From CAZFOB01 sp964520325 (GTDB lineage Bacteria > Actinomycetota > JAICYB01), in assembly GCA_964520325.1 (NCBI GenBank), contig CAZFOB010000021.1, forward strand, positions 1-56,575: 56,575 nt of DNA, written 5' to 3'. Both the position numbers and the translations under genes were made by a program. This document shows positions 6,198 to 14,802 of this stretch, piece by piece. The notes under the pieces are model-generated. The model saw only the letters and a list, made by a program, of their open reading frames with translations. It ran no database searches and had not been told where the DNA came from. The stretch's first letter is position 1, and every line of letters starts with the position of its first letter.

Positions 6198-6938
6198 TCA
6201 ACTCCGACACCCGCGATATCCAAGGGATGAAAGCGCAGAGTTGAGATCGCGGACGCCTATGACTCGTAGGCTGCTCGTTACCGCTGTCGCAGCACCGACC
6301 TGAGTGGTAGGAACGAGGAACACATCTGCGCCTGCGCGCTCGGCAGCTTGCGCCTTGAGTGCGATCGAGCCGATCTCACCGACCCGCCCTTCGGCCGAGA
6401 TCGTTCCGGTGGCGACGACGCGCCGTCCATCGGTGACTTCGCCCGCGACGAGGAGGTCGATGGCCGTCAGGGCGAACGCGAGACCCGCCGACCCTCCCGA
6501 TACGCCTCGGGCCATGAAGTCGACGCCGTCACTGCGATCGTGCGGCACGCCGGCGCACGCGATCGCCGCCGAGAGCGCGTTGCGGCGCGCCTCGTCCATC
6601 GCTCGATCATCGGCGGCCGAGGCGGCTCCCGGAACGACGGGAAACAGGACGGCTCCGGAGGATCCAGGTGTCGCGTCCGATCGAACGTGCCGGCGCGCAT
6701 CCAGTACCGAGCCCGCCTCCGAACCCGCCGCTTGTGCAAATGCCAGCTGGAGGACAAGAAACACCAGGACCGCGATCGCGATGGCTGCGCCCACGACGTC
6801 CGATGGGGCGACGCTTTCGTCGACGGGAGCAGACAACGCCAGCCGAGGAAACGCCAGCCGGACGCGGGCGGCGGAGGCATTCGCCAATATGGCTCGGAGC
6901 TCCGGGTCTTCACGCGGAGGCCGATATGCGAGCGACAT
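6198..6938 (-). CDS. Membrane-anchored protein with Lon-type (S16) protease domain
   Basis: A 246-residue protein with a polar N-terminus, one membrane segment (about residues 48-70) and a C-terminal S16 proteolytic domain facing outside. The catalytic dyad is visible: Ser150 in VSGGSAGLAFAL and Lys195 in IGSIALKAQAA, with GRRVVATGTISAEGRVGEIG between them, as in Lon and the YlbL/VraA-type proteins. There is no AAA ATPase and no PDZ domain, although YlbL-type proteins usually carry a PDZ. It probably cleaves a periplasmic or membrane substrate without ATP. It ends 20 nt before the minus-strand hypothetical gene and starts 58 nt after the LuxR-type regulator's stop, so the three may form one transcript. 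Confidence 0.75.
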   Translation of the reverse strand: MSLAYRPPREDPELRAILANASAARVRLAFPRLALSAPVDESVAPSDVVGAAIAIAVLVFLVLQLAFAQAAGSEAGSVLDARRHVRSDATPGSSGAVLFPVVPGAASAADDRAMDEARRNALSAAIACAGVPHDRSDGVDFMARGVSGGSAGLAFALTAIDLLVAGEVTDGRRVVATGTISAEGRVGEIGSIALKAQAAERAGADVFLVPTTQVGAATAVTSSLRVIGVRDLNSALSSLGYRGCRS

Positions 6939-6996
6939 GCCCGCACCGTAGGGGCCGAGAGACCGGACCGAATCTGTGGTTGTACCTAGCCGGTAC

Positions 6997-9816
6997 CTAG
7001 AGAGCGGGTTCGGCGTTTTCGGCGAACCAGGACGCGATCGACGCCCTTGTGCGGAGGCCGAGCTTGTTCCGGATGTGTTCGAGGTGAGCGTCGACTGTGC
7101 GCTCGGAGAGGCCGAGCTTCACGGCGATCTGGCCGTTCGTGAGGCCCTCGGAGAGCCGTTCCACCACCTCGACCTCTCGGGACGTCAGCTCGCTGTGGGG
7201 AGACCGCCTCGACCGGGGCGCCGGCCGGCGGCCGAATCCATAGTCGAGGGCCTCGTCGAGCGACATCCCCCGGCCCTGCGCCCACAGATCCGCGGTCCTG
7301 TGGCCGAGCTTCTCCCGCGCCGGGCCGAGGTGCCGCTCGAGCTGCTCGGCCTGGCTCGGCGGGAGGGCGAACGAGGCCTGTTCGCGGAGTGTGACCGCCG
7401 CCGCCGCCAGTCTGACCGCCTTCTCCGGATCACCGGACTCGGCGGCGATCATCGCGAGCACTTCGATCGAAACGGCGAGGCCTCCGACATCGCCGAAGTC
7501 CCGGCGGATGGGCACGTTCTCCGCGACCGCTTCACGCGCCGCAATCAGGTCTCCGCTCTCGATACAGGCGAGCGAGAGAGCGAAGAGGGCCGTGCCAAGG
7601 GGAAGCGGCATCGCGAGAGCCCTGAAACGCTCGACGCTCTCCTCCGCGAGCGGGCGAGCGGCCGCCGGATCGAACATGACCGTGGCGTACGCCTTCACAT
7701 GCGTCAGTTGCGCCTTGACCACGTCGCCGGCCCCGTGGCGGCGAACCACGTCGAAGGCCTCATCCAGAGCGGCGAGAGACCTCTCGGTGTCCCGCGTCGT
7801 CGCCGCCTGGAACGCGATCGAGGCCAGGAGGCCGGCCGTCACTTCGTGGTCGCCGCGGGTTCTGATGATCGCGAGGGCCTCCTCCTGGAGACCGAAGGCC
7901 TCTTCATAGTCGCCCTCCCGCCAGGCAAACTCGCCGGCGATCCTGAGGGTCGTCGCACGCGCCGCCGAGGTCTGCTCGGCGATCGGCAAGAACGTGGCAA
8001 GGGCCGCGCGGCCTTCCGACACAGCGCGCAGGAACCAATAGCCGGCGAACGCGATCGCCAATCGGACGCCGGTCCCCGGGTCGTTCGACCTGGCCCACGC
8101 CAGCGCCGCGCGAGCGTTGTCGATGTCTTCTGCGAGCTCCTTCAACCGCGCTGGATAGTAGGAAGCGACCGGCTCGGGCCCCCCGACCCGCTCGGCGACT
8201 CCGGTGTAGTACGCGAGGTGCACGCGGCGGACGAAGTCCTCTTCGCCGGACTCGCCCAGCGCCGACCGTGCGTACGACGCGATCGTTTCGAGCAATGCAT
8301 ATCTCGTCCTTTCACCGAGCCCTTCCCCTGCCGTGACGAGAGACTTGTCCACGAGACGCGTCAACAACCCGAGCACCGCGTCGGGTTCGATGCCGTCCCC
8401 CGAACAGACCTGCTCGGCGGCTTCGAGCGAGAAGGTGCCGGCGAAGACCGAGAGCCTGCGGAACAGGCGTCGCTCCTCATCGGAGAGGAGGCCGTAGCTC
8501 CACTCGATCGCGGACGCCAGGTCGAGATGCCTCTGGTCTGCGATGCGGCGACCGCGCGAGGGCAGGGCGCGGCGCGACTCGAGCCGGTCGGCGATGTCTT
8601 CCACCGACAACGCCCGGACTGCCGCCGCCGCGAGCTCGACGCCGAGCGGGAGCCCGTCGACGCGTGTGCAGATGCGCATGACCGCCGAAACGTTCTTCTC
8701 GGTCAGCTCGAACCGATGCGACGTCTGAGAAGCTCGTTCGCAGAAGAGTCGGACAGCGTCGTGCCGAGCAACCGACAGGCGCCGCGTGGTGGTCTCCGCC
8801 GGAAGGTCGAGCGTAGGAACGCCGAACACCGACTCGCCGGCGACACCGAGGACCTCCCGGCTCATCGCAAGGATGTGCAATCCGGGGCAGGCAGCGAGGA
8901 GCTCGGTCGCGACTGCTGCCACTACTTCGACGACGTGCTCGCAATTGTCGAGCAACAGGAGCAACCGCTTGTCGTGGAGTCGCACGGCCAGGGTTGCGAG
9001 AAGAGGCAACCCGTGCTCTTCGCGAACCTCGAGGGCCGAGGCGATCGCGTGGACGACGAGCTTCTCGTCTGTTAGCGGCGCCAGCTCGACGAGCCACACG
9101 CCGTCTCGGAAGCGTCGGACCGACTGCTCCGCCGCGTGGAGCCCAAGCCTCGTCTTGCCGACCCCGCCGGGCCCGGTGAGTGTGACCATCCGTTCCGACG
9201 AGATGAGCCGGCGGACGGCCGTGACGTCACGCTTCCGTCCGACGAAGCTCGTGAGCTGCAGCGGAAGGTTGCCCGCCACGAGCGATCGCGCAGGAGCGTC
9301 GAACTCCGGAAGGTCCGGATGACGGAGTTCGAACACACGCTCGGGGTTACGCAGACCGCGGAGCCGATGCGTCCCGAGATCGCGAAGCGTCGCTCCACGT
9401 GGCATTTGCCCCTTGGCGAGCGTGGCCGTCGCGTGGGACACGAGGATCTGTCCGCCTTTCGCCATCTCTCGCAGCCGAGCGCACCGGTTGACGTCGGTTC
9501 CGTAATAGTCGCCACGAGTGATCTCCGCCTCGCACGTGTGTAAGGCGACGCGCACCTTCAGGGGTGACGCCGTGGGCCACGTCTCCCGACTCAGCGCCAG
9601 ATGCATGTCCACCGCCGCCGCGACGGCCTCGGACGCACGAACGAACACGGCGAAGTGACTGTCGCCCTCACCACGGGGCCCGTGGAGCGTTCCTCGGTGG
9701 CGGGCGACGTTCTCAGCGACGATCTGGTCGTGCCGCGCGATGGCTGCGTCCATCTCGTCCGGCGTTTCGTCCCAGTGCTGAGTGCTGGACTCGATGTCCG
9801 TGAGGAGGAAGGTCAC
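6997..9816 (-). CDS. Class III cyclase / AAA ATPase / TPR / LuxR-type transcriptional regulator
   Basis: A 939-residue fusion. Residues 1-165 form a class III nucleotide cyclase domain: metal-binding Asp7 in TFLLTDIESST and Asp52 in GEGDSHF, with Asn110 and Arg114 of the transition-state set in DVNRCARL. Residues 185-480 are an NB-ARC-like ATPase with Walker A GPGGVGKT (215-222) and Walker B LLLLLDN (285-291). TPR-like helices follow, and the last 65 residues are a LuxR/GerE helix-turn-helix (LTSREVEVVERLSEGLTNGQ). It presumably links a ligand or ATP signal to transcription, and may make cAMP. The GTG at 9816 is used here, but the family's conserved N-terminal LPTGTV is encoded in frame just upstream from a CTG at 9837, so translation may begin there. 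Confidence 0.85.
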   Translation of the reverse strand: MTFLLTDIESSTQHWDETPDEMDAAIARHDQIVAENVARHRGTLHGPRGEGDSHFAVFVRASEAVAAAVDMHLALSRETWPTASPLKVRVALHTCEAEITRGDYYGTDVNRCARLREMAKGGQILVSHATATLAKGQMPRGATLRDLGTHRLRGLRNPERVFELRHPDLPEFDAPARSLVAGNLPLQLTSFVGRKRDVTAVRRLISSERMVTLTGPGGVGKTRLGLHAAEQSVRRFRDGVWLVELAPLTDEKLVVHAIASALEVREEHGLPLLATLAVRLHDKRLLLLLDNCEHVVEVVAAVATELLAACPGLHILAMSREVLGVAGESVFGVPTLDLPAETTTRRLSVARHDAVRLFCERASQTSHRFELTEKNVSAVMRICTRVDGLPLGVELAAAAVRALSVEDIADRLESRRALPSRGRRIADQRHLDLASAIEWSYGLLSDEERRLFRRLSVFAGTFSLEAAEQVCSGDGIEPDAVLGLLTRLVDKSLVTAGEGLGERTRYALLETIASYARSALGESGEEDFVRRVHLAYYTGVAERVGGPEPVASYYPARLKELAEDIDNARAALAWARSNDPGTGVRLAIAFAGYWFLRAVSEGRAALATFLPIAEQTSAARATTLRIAGEFAWREGDYEEAFGLQEEALAIIRTRGDHEVTAGLLASIAFQAATTRDTERSLAALDEAFDVVRRHGAGDVVKAQLTHVKAYATVMFDPAAARPLAEESVERFRALAMPLPLGTALFALSLACIESGDLIAAREAVAENVPIRRDFGDVGGLAVSIEVLAMIAAESGDPEKAVRLAAAAVTLREQASFALPPSQAEQLERHLGPAREKLGHRTADLWAQGRGMSLDEALDYGFGRRPAPRSRRSPHSELTSREVEVVERLSEGLTNGQIAVKLGLSERTVDAHLEHIRNKLGLRTRASIASWFAENAEPAL

Positions 9817-9837
9817 CGTTCCGGTCGGAAGATCCAG

Positions 9838-10227
9838 GCATCTATCGTTAGCTTAGAACGCTCCGTATCGACGTAGACGGCCGCAGAAGTTGACAGTGTC
9901 GGATCGGCCCCTGCGCAGTGATATGCGCGGCGGCCGCGATCGCCCATACGACGCCGTCGTGTTCTCGTTCTGGCTCTCGCACGCGCCGCCCAGCTCTTCG
10001 TCTGTTCCGGGACTGAGCTGACAACGTGCGAGAGAGTCGACCTCTTCCGGTGACGTTGGTGCGTTGAGTGCGCGACCGTCCCGGCATCGCCGTAGTACTC
10101 GCCGGTGCGCCCGACCGCATGAGACGTTGGCCGGAACTACTAGAGTGATAGTCGTGTCGTGGGGCCTGAGCGGTGGCGTGCGGAACGGTCTTGAACGTCG
10201 CGACGACGTGAGAGAACGCATCGGCCG
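9838..10227. other. Intergenic region, nothing recognisable
   Basis: About 390 bases between the divergent cyclase regulator and DUF4345 genes. Frames here lack a plausible product. It must hold promoters for both neighbours, but no convincing -35/-10 pair stands out. AACGT near 10024 and ACGTT near 10115 are complementary, but the stem between them does not fold like an attC. Confidence 0.4.
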
Positions 10228-10620
10228 ATGACCTTCCCAGTCGTTCTCTTGTGGATCGATTGCTTGCTCTTTGTGGGATTTGGCCTTGGTTTCGTGGCGG
10301 CTCCGCAGGAATTGGCCGAGTTCCTCTTGGGGAGCGCGCCCATCGTGCCAAGCGCCGTCATCGACATGCGCGCCACATACGGCGGTGTTGCGCTGGGTAT
10401 CGGCTTGTTCTTTGGACTCACTGCCCGCAGCCCACAAACCGTCCGGATCGGACTCTTGGCGTCGTTGCTGGTGATCGGCAGCCTCGGTGCGGCCCGGTTG
10501 GTGGGCGTGGTCGTGGATGGAGAGCCAAACGGTTTCATGCTTCTGTCTCTGGCGACTGAAGCCGTCTCCGTGGGTTTGACCGTGGCGGCTCTACGGCAAC
10601 TTGAGCACTCGGCTAGTTGA
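10228..10620 (+). CDS. DUF4345 family membrane protein
   Basis: A 130-residue protein with four hydrophobic segments (about 3-25, 48-67, 75-97, 103-123). The family pattern is visible: an N-terminal helix ending in a P-Q-E-L motif (FVAAPQELAEFLLG), then DMRATYGGVALGIGLFFGL, then a helix ending in RLVGVVVDGEPN. The function of DUF4345 is unknown. ATG 10228 is the only reasonable start. The next gene overlaps its last 20 nt, implying coupled translation. It is the first of three small plus-strand genes; no attC sites are found between them, so they are not treated as cassettes. Confidence 0.8.
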   Translation: MTFPVVLLWIDCLLFVGFGLGFVAAPQELAEFLLGSAPIVPSAVIDMRATYGGVALGIGLFFGLTARSPQTVRIGLLASLLVIGSLGAARLVGVVVDGEPNGFMLLSLATEAVSVGLTVAALRQLEHSAS

Positions 10621-11062
10621 CTCGTCGCCGGGGTCGGCCCTGACGTTCGGTCAACGTGGCAGGGTTCAGGTCACCTTTGACTGCGGCGACCCGACCGAGC
10701 TCGCGCGGTTCTGGGCCGCCGCACTCCGGTACCCAGCACCAGACGTCGAAGCGTTCCAGAACCACCTCCGAGCCGACGGTGTGACGGAGGAAGACCTCGA
10801 CAACTGGTGCCTCATCGCAGACCCGACGGGCGAAGGTCCTCGGGTGTTCTTCCAGAAGGTTCCGGAGCCCAAGGTCGCCAAGAATCGCGTACACCTCGAT
10901 GTTCGCATCTCGACTGAGAGTCCCAGCGATCGAGAGTCAGTAGATTCGGAAGCTGAGAGACTCATCGGGCTCGGTGCTTCCAAGGTTCGATCGGTGCAGG
11001 ATAGAGACAGTTACTTCATCGTTCTTCAAGACCCTGAGGGCAATGAGTTCTGCATCGACTAG
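10601..11062 (+). CDS. VOC family (glyoxalase-like) protein
   Basis: A 153-residue protein of the glyoxalase-like subgroup of the vicinal-oxygen-chelate fold. Recognisable elements are RVQVTFDCGDPTELARFWAA near the N-terminus, RVFFQKVPEPKVAKNRVHLD in the middle and SYFIVLQDPEGNEFCID at the C-terminus. The conserved His in NRVHLDV and the Glu in PEGNEFC occupy metal-ligand positions. The substrate is unknown. The start used is TTG 10601, which overlaps the DUF4345 gene by 20 nt; a later start is possible because the fold begins only around RVQVTF, but no ATG or GTG lies there. The stop is 7 nt before the NUDIX gene. Confidence 0.8.
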   Translation: MSTRLVDSSPGSALTFGQRGRVQVTFDCGDPTELARFWAAALRYPAPDVEAFQNHLRADGVTEEDLDNWCLIADPTGEGPRVFFQKVPEPKVAKNRVHLDVRISTESPSDRESVDSEAERLIGLGASKVRSVQDRDSYFIVLQDPEGNEFCID

Positions 11063-11069
11063 GCCCGCG

Positions 11070-11522
11070 ATGAGCGGCATCAGATTGAGCGTGAAGGCCA
11101 TCGTCGTCAGGAACGATGCGCTTCTCGTCCTCAAGATGCGCGACGATGACGACGATTGGTTCATCCTTCCCGGTGGTGGCCAAGAGGTCGGCGAAACCGT
11201 ACACGAGGCTGTCCGTCGTGAGTGTCGGGAGGAGATCGGGGCCGACGTCCAGGTTCAGAGTCTGCGTTTCATACGGGATTACATCGGCAGGCACCATGAG
11301 TTCGCGGCGACCGACGGCGATGTCCATCAGGTCGAGTTGATGTTCGAGTGCACGCTCGTGTCCGAGCCGTCCGCACCGACGGTTCCCGATCAGGGGCAGA
11401 TCGGTCACGCGTGGCTGCCCCTAGTCGACTTGGCTTCTTACCGCCTGTATCCGCGAGCGTTGGTGGGCGTGCTCGCACGATCACCGAGCACCGAGCCCGT
11501 CTACCTTGGAGACTGCAATTGA
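11070..11522 (+). CDS. NUDIX domain hydrolase
   Basis: A 150-residue NUDIX hydrolase. The Nudix box is complete at residues 36-58: GGQEVGE, then RECREEIGA, fitting Gx5Ex7REUxEExGU, which binds the Mg ions for pyrophosphate hydrolysis. The fold continues with EVDHQVELMFECTL-like strands and an HAWLPL segment before the C-terminal helix. The substrate (a nucleoside diphosphate derivative) is not predictable. ATG 11070 was chosen because it begins the first strand (IRLSVKAIVVRN) and lies 7 nt after the VOC stop; a longer in-frame extension would run into the VOC gene. Confidence 0.87.
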   Translation: MSGIRLSVKAIVVRNDALLVLKMRDDDDDWFILPGGGQEVGETVHEAVRRECREEIGADVQVQSLRFIRDYIGRHHEFAATDGDVHQVELMFECTLVSEPSAPTVPDQGQIGHAWLPLVDLASYRLYPRALVGVLARSPSTEPVYLGDCN

Positions 11523-11606
11523 AGCGGATGACAAAGGTGACCTGGAGTCCTCTCTTGCTGTGCTCAAACGCGTGATGGAGTCCGGACGAGCTCCGCAATA
11601 ATCGGG

Positions 11607-12473
11607 TTAGCCGGCGGCGAGTGCGAGTAGACCGACGACGATCGCCGATGCGCCGAGCAGTCTGAGCCGGAGCTGGCCTTCGCCGAGCAAGCGGACTCCG
11701 AGGATCGTCCCGATGAGGATGCTTGCCTCGCGTGCGGGTGCTACGTAGCTCACCGGAGAGAGCGTCAGGGCGAAAAGCACGAGGATGTAGGCGAGCGGGG
11801 ACAGTAACGCCACGAGGATGACGTGACGGCGATGCGTGCGCCAAACCTCTCGCGTGGACGGACGGCTGCGCAGCGCGAACGGCGTCAGCAACGTCGCGCG
11901 CACGATGTTGGCGCCCCAGTCGAGTAGGAGCGGCGACACGGCGAGGACGGCAACGGTGTGACGGTCCCACAGGGTGTACATCGCGATGAGGACGCCGGTG
12001 GCGATACCGAAGAGAACCCCCGCTCGAGCGTCGCCCTTTGCTCCGCCGCCGGTGGTTGCGCGCCCGACGACGAAGACACCAGCGCAGATCAGCGCGGCCC
12101 CCGCGAGTGCGATCGCGCTTGGACGCTCGCCCAAGAACGCGATCGCGGCGATCGTCGAGAGCATCGGCCCCGTCCCGCGCGCGAGGGGATAGACCACAGA
12201 GAGGTCGCCGACGCGATAGCCGGTCTGGAGCAGCGTGAAGTACACGGCGTGGATCGTGCCGCTGCCGATCAGGAAGAGCAGGTCGGTGCTGTCGAGGTGA
12301 GCGTCCGTGACGATGAAGGTGATGATCGCCACCGGCGCATACAGGACTGTTGCAGTCGCTGCGCACAGCCAGACGAACCCGACGCCAGCTCCGCCGGCAC
12401 GCTTCGCGAACAGGTTCCACGTCGCGTGTAGACACGCAGCGACGAGAACGAGCGCGAGGGATGCGGCGGTCAC
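11607..12473 (-). CDS. EamA/DMT family transporter
   Basis: A 288-residue integral membrane protein with ten predicted helices in two EamA repeats of five. The N-terminal ALVLVAACLHATWNLFAKRA is typical of the first EamA helix. The first repeat ends with an SVVYPLARGTGPML helix, and the second contains PVSYVAPAREASILIGTILG, the matching position. Family members export metabolites such as amino acids or nucleobase-like compounds; the substrate here is unknown. It is convergent with the NUDIX gene. It starts 24 nt after the RsbW-type gene's stop on the same strand, so it could be read through from that operon. Confidence 0.85.
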   Translation of the reverse strand: MTAASLALVLVAACLHATWNLFAKRAGGAGVGFVWLCAATATVLYAPVAIITFIVTDAHLDSTDLLFLIGSGTIHAVYFTLLQTGYRVGDLSVVYPLARGTGPMLSTIAAIAFLGERPSAIALAGAALICAGVFVVGRATTGGGAKGDARAGVLFGIATGVLIAMYTLWDRHTVAVLAVSPLLLDWGANIVRATLLTPFALRSRPSTREVWRTHRRHVILVALLSPLAYILVLFALTLSPVSYVAPAREASILIGTILGVRLLGEGQLRLRLLGASAIVVGLLALAAG

Positions 12474-12497
12474 GTCCGGCGGTTCCGCTCGAGAGCC

Positions 12498-12893
12498 TTA
12501 CGCCGACATCTCGAACCAAACGAGTGTTTCACCGGAGCGTCGCTGGACCCCCCATCGCGGGGCGATCGCGTCCACCATCGGAAGTCCCCATCCGTGATCG
12601 CGACTCGGATCCCACCCCGGAAGATCGGGTTCGAACCCCACGCCCGAGTCGGTTACTTCGACTCGGATCCAGCCCGCCTCGACCAGAACGAGGAGGCGCA
12701 CGGTCGAGGTTCGGCTCACGTCGGCGTGTCGAACCGCGTTGGTGACGAGTTCGCTCACCAAGAGCTCCAGGTCCTGGGCGGCCGCCTTGCTCGTGCGCAA
12801 GAAGACCGGTTCGAGCGATCTGCGCGCGAGACCGGGGGCGTTGGCATCGGCGGCGATGTCTACTTCGATGACGGGGGCGATCGAAGGCGTCAC
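12498..12893 (-). CDS. RsbW-type anti-sigma factor / serine kinase (HATPase)
   Basis: A 131-residue GHKL ATPase-fold protein. The N box is LVSELVTNAVRHA with Asn52 for Mg-ATP, G1 is VTDSGVGFEPD and G2 is HGWGLPMVDAI. In RsbW/SpoIIAB systems this kinase binds a sigma factor and phosphorylates the STAS antagonist. It overlaps the STAS gene by 4 nt (12890-12893), so kinase and antagonist are made together. No sigma factor gene is visible nearby, so the target lies elsewhere. It is the last gene of the corA-phosphatase-STAS-kinase operon. Confidence 0.85.
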   Translation of the reverse strand: MTPSIAPVIEVDIAADANAPGLARRSLEPVFLRTSKAAAQDLELLVSELVTNAVRHADVSRTSTVRLLVLVEAGWIRVEVTDSGVGFEPDLPGWDPSRDHGWGLPMVDAIAPRWGVQRRSGETLVWFEMSA

Positions 12894-13234
12894 GTAGGCC
12901 CCTGCGGAAGCACTGATGCGGGATCGTCCACCAGCTCCAAGCGTCCTTCGAGCTGCATGATGTCGAAGATCCGTTGGACGAATGCGTTGCCGCGGACGAT
13001 GACGAATCGCGCTTCGCCTCCCCGCATGCTTGTGTCGGTCTGAAGGATCACATGAAGACCGATCGAGTCGATGAACTCGAGACCTCGGAGATCGAGCACG
13101 ATGAGTGTCGCGTCGGTCGCCAGTGCTTGGTTCAGCGCGATCCGAAGTTCGGGAGCGGTTAGGAGATCGAGTTCTCCCTTCAGGGTGATCGATACCGCCC
13201 CCGCGTACTCGGTGACGGTCGCTTGAAACGTCAT
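12890..13234 (-). CDS. STAS domain anti-sigma factor antagonist
   Basis: A 114-residue single STAS domain similar to SpoIIAA/RsbV. The phosphorylation site is in GLEFIDSIGLHVI, with Ser57 as the expected phospho-acceptor. Unphosphorylated protein would bind the RsbW-type kinase and free its sigma factor; the neighbouring SpoIIE-type phosphatase would dephosphorylate it. The gene overlaps both neighbours by 4 nt (12890-12893 and 13231-13234), so the whole partner switch is translationally coupled. Length and motif are normal. Confidence 0.87.
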   Translation of the reverse strand: MTFQATVTEYAGAVSITLKGELDLLTAPELRIALNQALATDATLIVLDLRGLEFIDSIGLHVILQTDTSMRGGEARFVIVRGNAFVQRIFDIMQLEGRLELVDDPASVLPQGPT

Positions 13235-14802
13235 GGGTGGGTGGCTTGGAAGACGAGCACCGCGAGGTCGTCCAGCCTCCGCGTTGTATCTCGCTTCGCG
13301 TTGCTCACCAACGCCTCGACGATGGCTTCGGGGTCCTGGTTACTCTTGCCGGAAAGGATCTCGCCGGCCACGTCCTCGGCTTCTTTGCCGCGCGAATCGA
13401 GCCCGTCGGTGAACATGACCAGAGCGTCGCCGGAGCTGAGCTCGAAGTGTGTCTCGGTCACGGTGATGTCGGCGAAGGCGCCGATGACCGACCCGTACGA
13501 GCCTGCCCATTCGACGGTCCCGTCTCGTCGAAGGATGCATCCGCGAGGGTGGCCGCCCAACGCGATGGTCACACCGTCTCGTCCCTTGACGAGGGCGCAG
13601 CACACAGTGCAGAAACGGTGGTCGGGCACCTGGTCGAGGAGCACGTCGTTCAGGCCGGCCAGGAGTCTGGCGGGGGAGCTTTCGTGCAGCGCGAGCGTCC
13701 TGATCGCGGTTCGCGCGATCGCCATCACGGCTGCGGCCTCCGGGCCCTTCCCGCAGACGTCGCCGACGAAAGCGATCCATCGGTCTCTTCCGATCTCGAA
13801 GACGTCGTAGAAGTCTCCGCCGATCTCGAGCCCCGCGGACCCGGAAACGTACCGGGCCGCAAGCCGGAATCCGGGGATCTCGGGCAGCGTGCGAGGGAGG
13901 AAGCTTCGCTGCAGGGTCGTGGCGAGAAAGACCTGATCGTCGTAAAGCCGGCGGTTCTCGAGAGCGTGCGACATCCGATCGGCTATCTGCTCGGCGAGGA
14001 CGGTGTCGGCATCGCTGAACGGTGTCGAGTTTGTCGTCCGAGTGAATGACACGACCCCCGTCGTGCGTCCCAAGATGCGCATCGGCACGACCACGTCCGA
14101 ACGAGAACGCAGACCCACGGCCATCTCCGTGATGGCTTGCGTCTCTCCCGTGGAAAGCGCCCTGGCGAGGTGCCTCAGATCTCCATTGAGGTCAGGGACG
14201 AGACCTTCACCACTGGGGTTGGCGTGTGCCGCCGCGATCTCATCGAGAGTTCCGGCTTCGTTGCTGAGGAAGACCATGACGTGATCGCAGAGTTGTTTGG
14301 CGGCGATCTCGGTTGCCTTGTGGAGGCTCGTGGTGCTGTCAAGTGGCTCCGCCAGAGCGCGCCCGATCGATGCCAGCGCGATGGCTCTCTGTTCGGCCTG
14401 CGCTGCGGTGTTGCGGTCTATGCGGGCCTGTCCGATCGCTTGCTCTTGGCGCGCGGTCAGTCGAGCCACGACGAAGCCGATCATCAGGAAGAAGGCGAGA
14501 TCCACAACACCCTCGACCTCCGCCGGGTTGAAGGATCGAAGCGGCGGGACGACGTAGTAGTCGAGCAGGAGGATCGAGACGACGATGGCGACGAGGCCGG
14601 CTCCGAGTCGTCCGATGCCGGTGACGACGACGATCGTGACGACGAACGGCAGGGAACTGAAGGTGTCGAAGAGATCCGACACCCCAAGGGCGATCGACAC
14701 GACCGGGCCGATGATCGCGAGCGCGAGTGCTACGACGAAGCGCGCTTTCGAGGCCGGGAAGAGCATTCGCGACGTGCGCACAAGGGCGATCCTCTCCGCC
14801 AT
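13231..14802 (-). CDS. Membrane PP2C-type (SpoIIE/RsbU) phosphatase with DUF4118 and GAF
   Basis: A 523-residue protein from ATG 14802. Residues about 20-110 are four hydrophobic helices of the DUF4118 type (as in KdpD), with a YYVVPPLRSF loop. Residues 140-290 look like a GAF sensor (ALASIGRALAEPLD to the VVSFTRT strand region). Residues 300-523 are the SpoIIE phosphatase: GLEIGGDFYDVF and FVGDVCGKGPEAA carry metal-binding Asp residues, and LVMFTDGL is the later one. It would dephosphorylate the STAS protein in response to a membrane or ligand signal. Its ATG shares the A of the corA stop (TGATG); an upstream ATG at 14811 would add three residues. Confidence 0.85.
   Translation of the reverse strand: MAERIALVRTSRMLFPASKARFVVALALAIIGPVVSIALGVSDLFDTFSSLPFVVTIVVVTGIGRLGAGLVAIVVSILLLDYYVVPPLRSFNPAEVEGVVDLAFFLMIGFVVARLTARQEQAIGQARIDRNTAAQAEQRAIALASIGRALAEPLDSTTSLHKATEIAAKQLCDHVMVFLSNEAGTLDEIAAAHANPSGEGLVPDLNGDLRHLARALSTGETQAITEMAVGLRSRSDVVVPMRILGRTTGVVSFTRTTNSTPFSDADTVLAEQIADRMSHALENRRLYDDQVFLATTLQRSFLPRTLPEIPGFRLAARYVSGSAGLEIGGDFYDVFEIGRDRWIAFVGDVCGKGPEAAAVMAIARTAIRTLALHESSPARLLAGLNDVLLDQVPDHRFCTVCCALVKGRDGVTIALGGHPRGCILRRDGTVEWAGSYGSVIGAFADITVTETHFELSSGDALVMFTDGLDSRGKEAEDVAGEILSGKSNQDPEAIVEALVSNAKRDTTRRLDDLAVLVFQATHP

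Noticed and set aside
6976..9075. Long open frame (about 700 codons) on the plus strand opposite the cyclase-LuxR gene
   Set aside because: Arg/Pro/Gly-rich translation with no motifs; it mirrors the third-position GC of the real minus-strand gene.
10020..10125. AACGT...ACGTT pair with GTTGGCC, a possible attC before the DUF4345-VOC-NUDIX genes
   Set aside because: Only the ends pair; the inner arms do not fold and the core box breaks the GTTRRRY pattern. The three genes also overlap like a normal operon.
9853..10437. Minus-strand frames covering the gap before DUF4345
   Set aside because: No ribosome binding site and no recognisable sequence; they overlap the DUF4345 gene, whose fold is clear.
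11520..11625. GTTAGCC box after the NUDIX gene that could be the end of another attC
   Set aside because: No xxxxAAC partner at the right distance and no long stem; the box is part of the end of the EamA gene.
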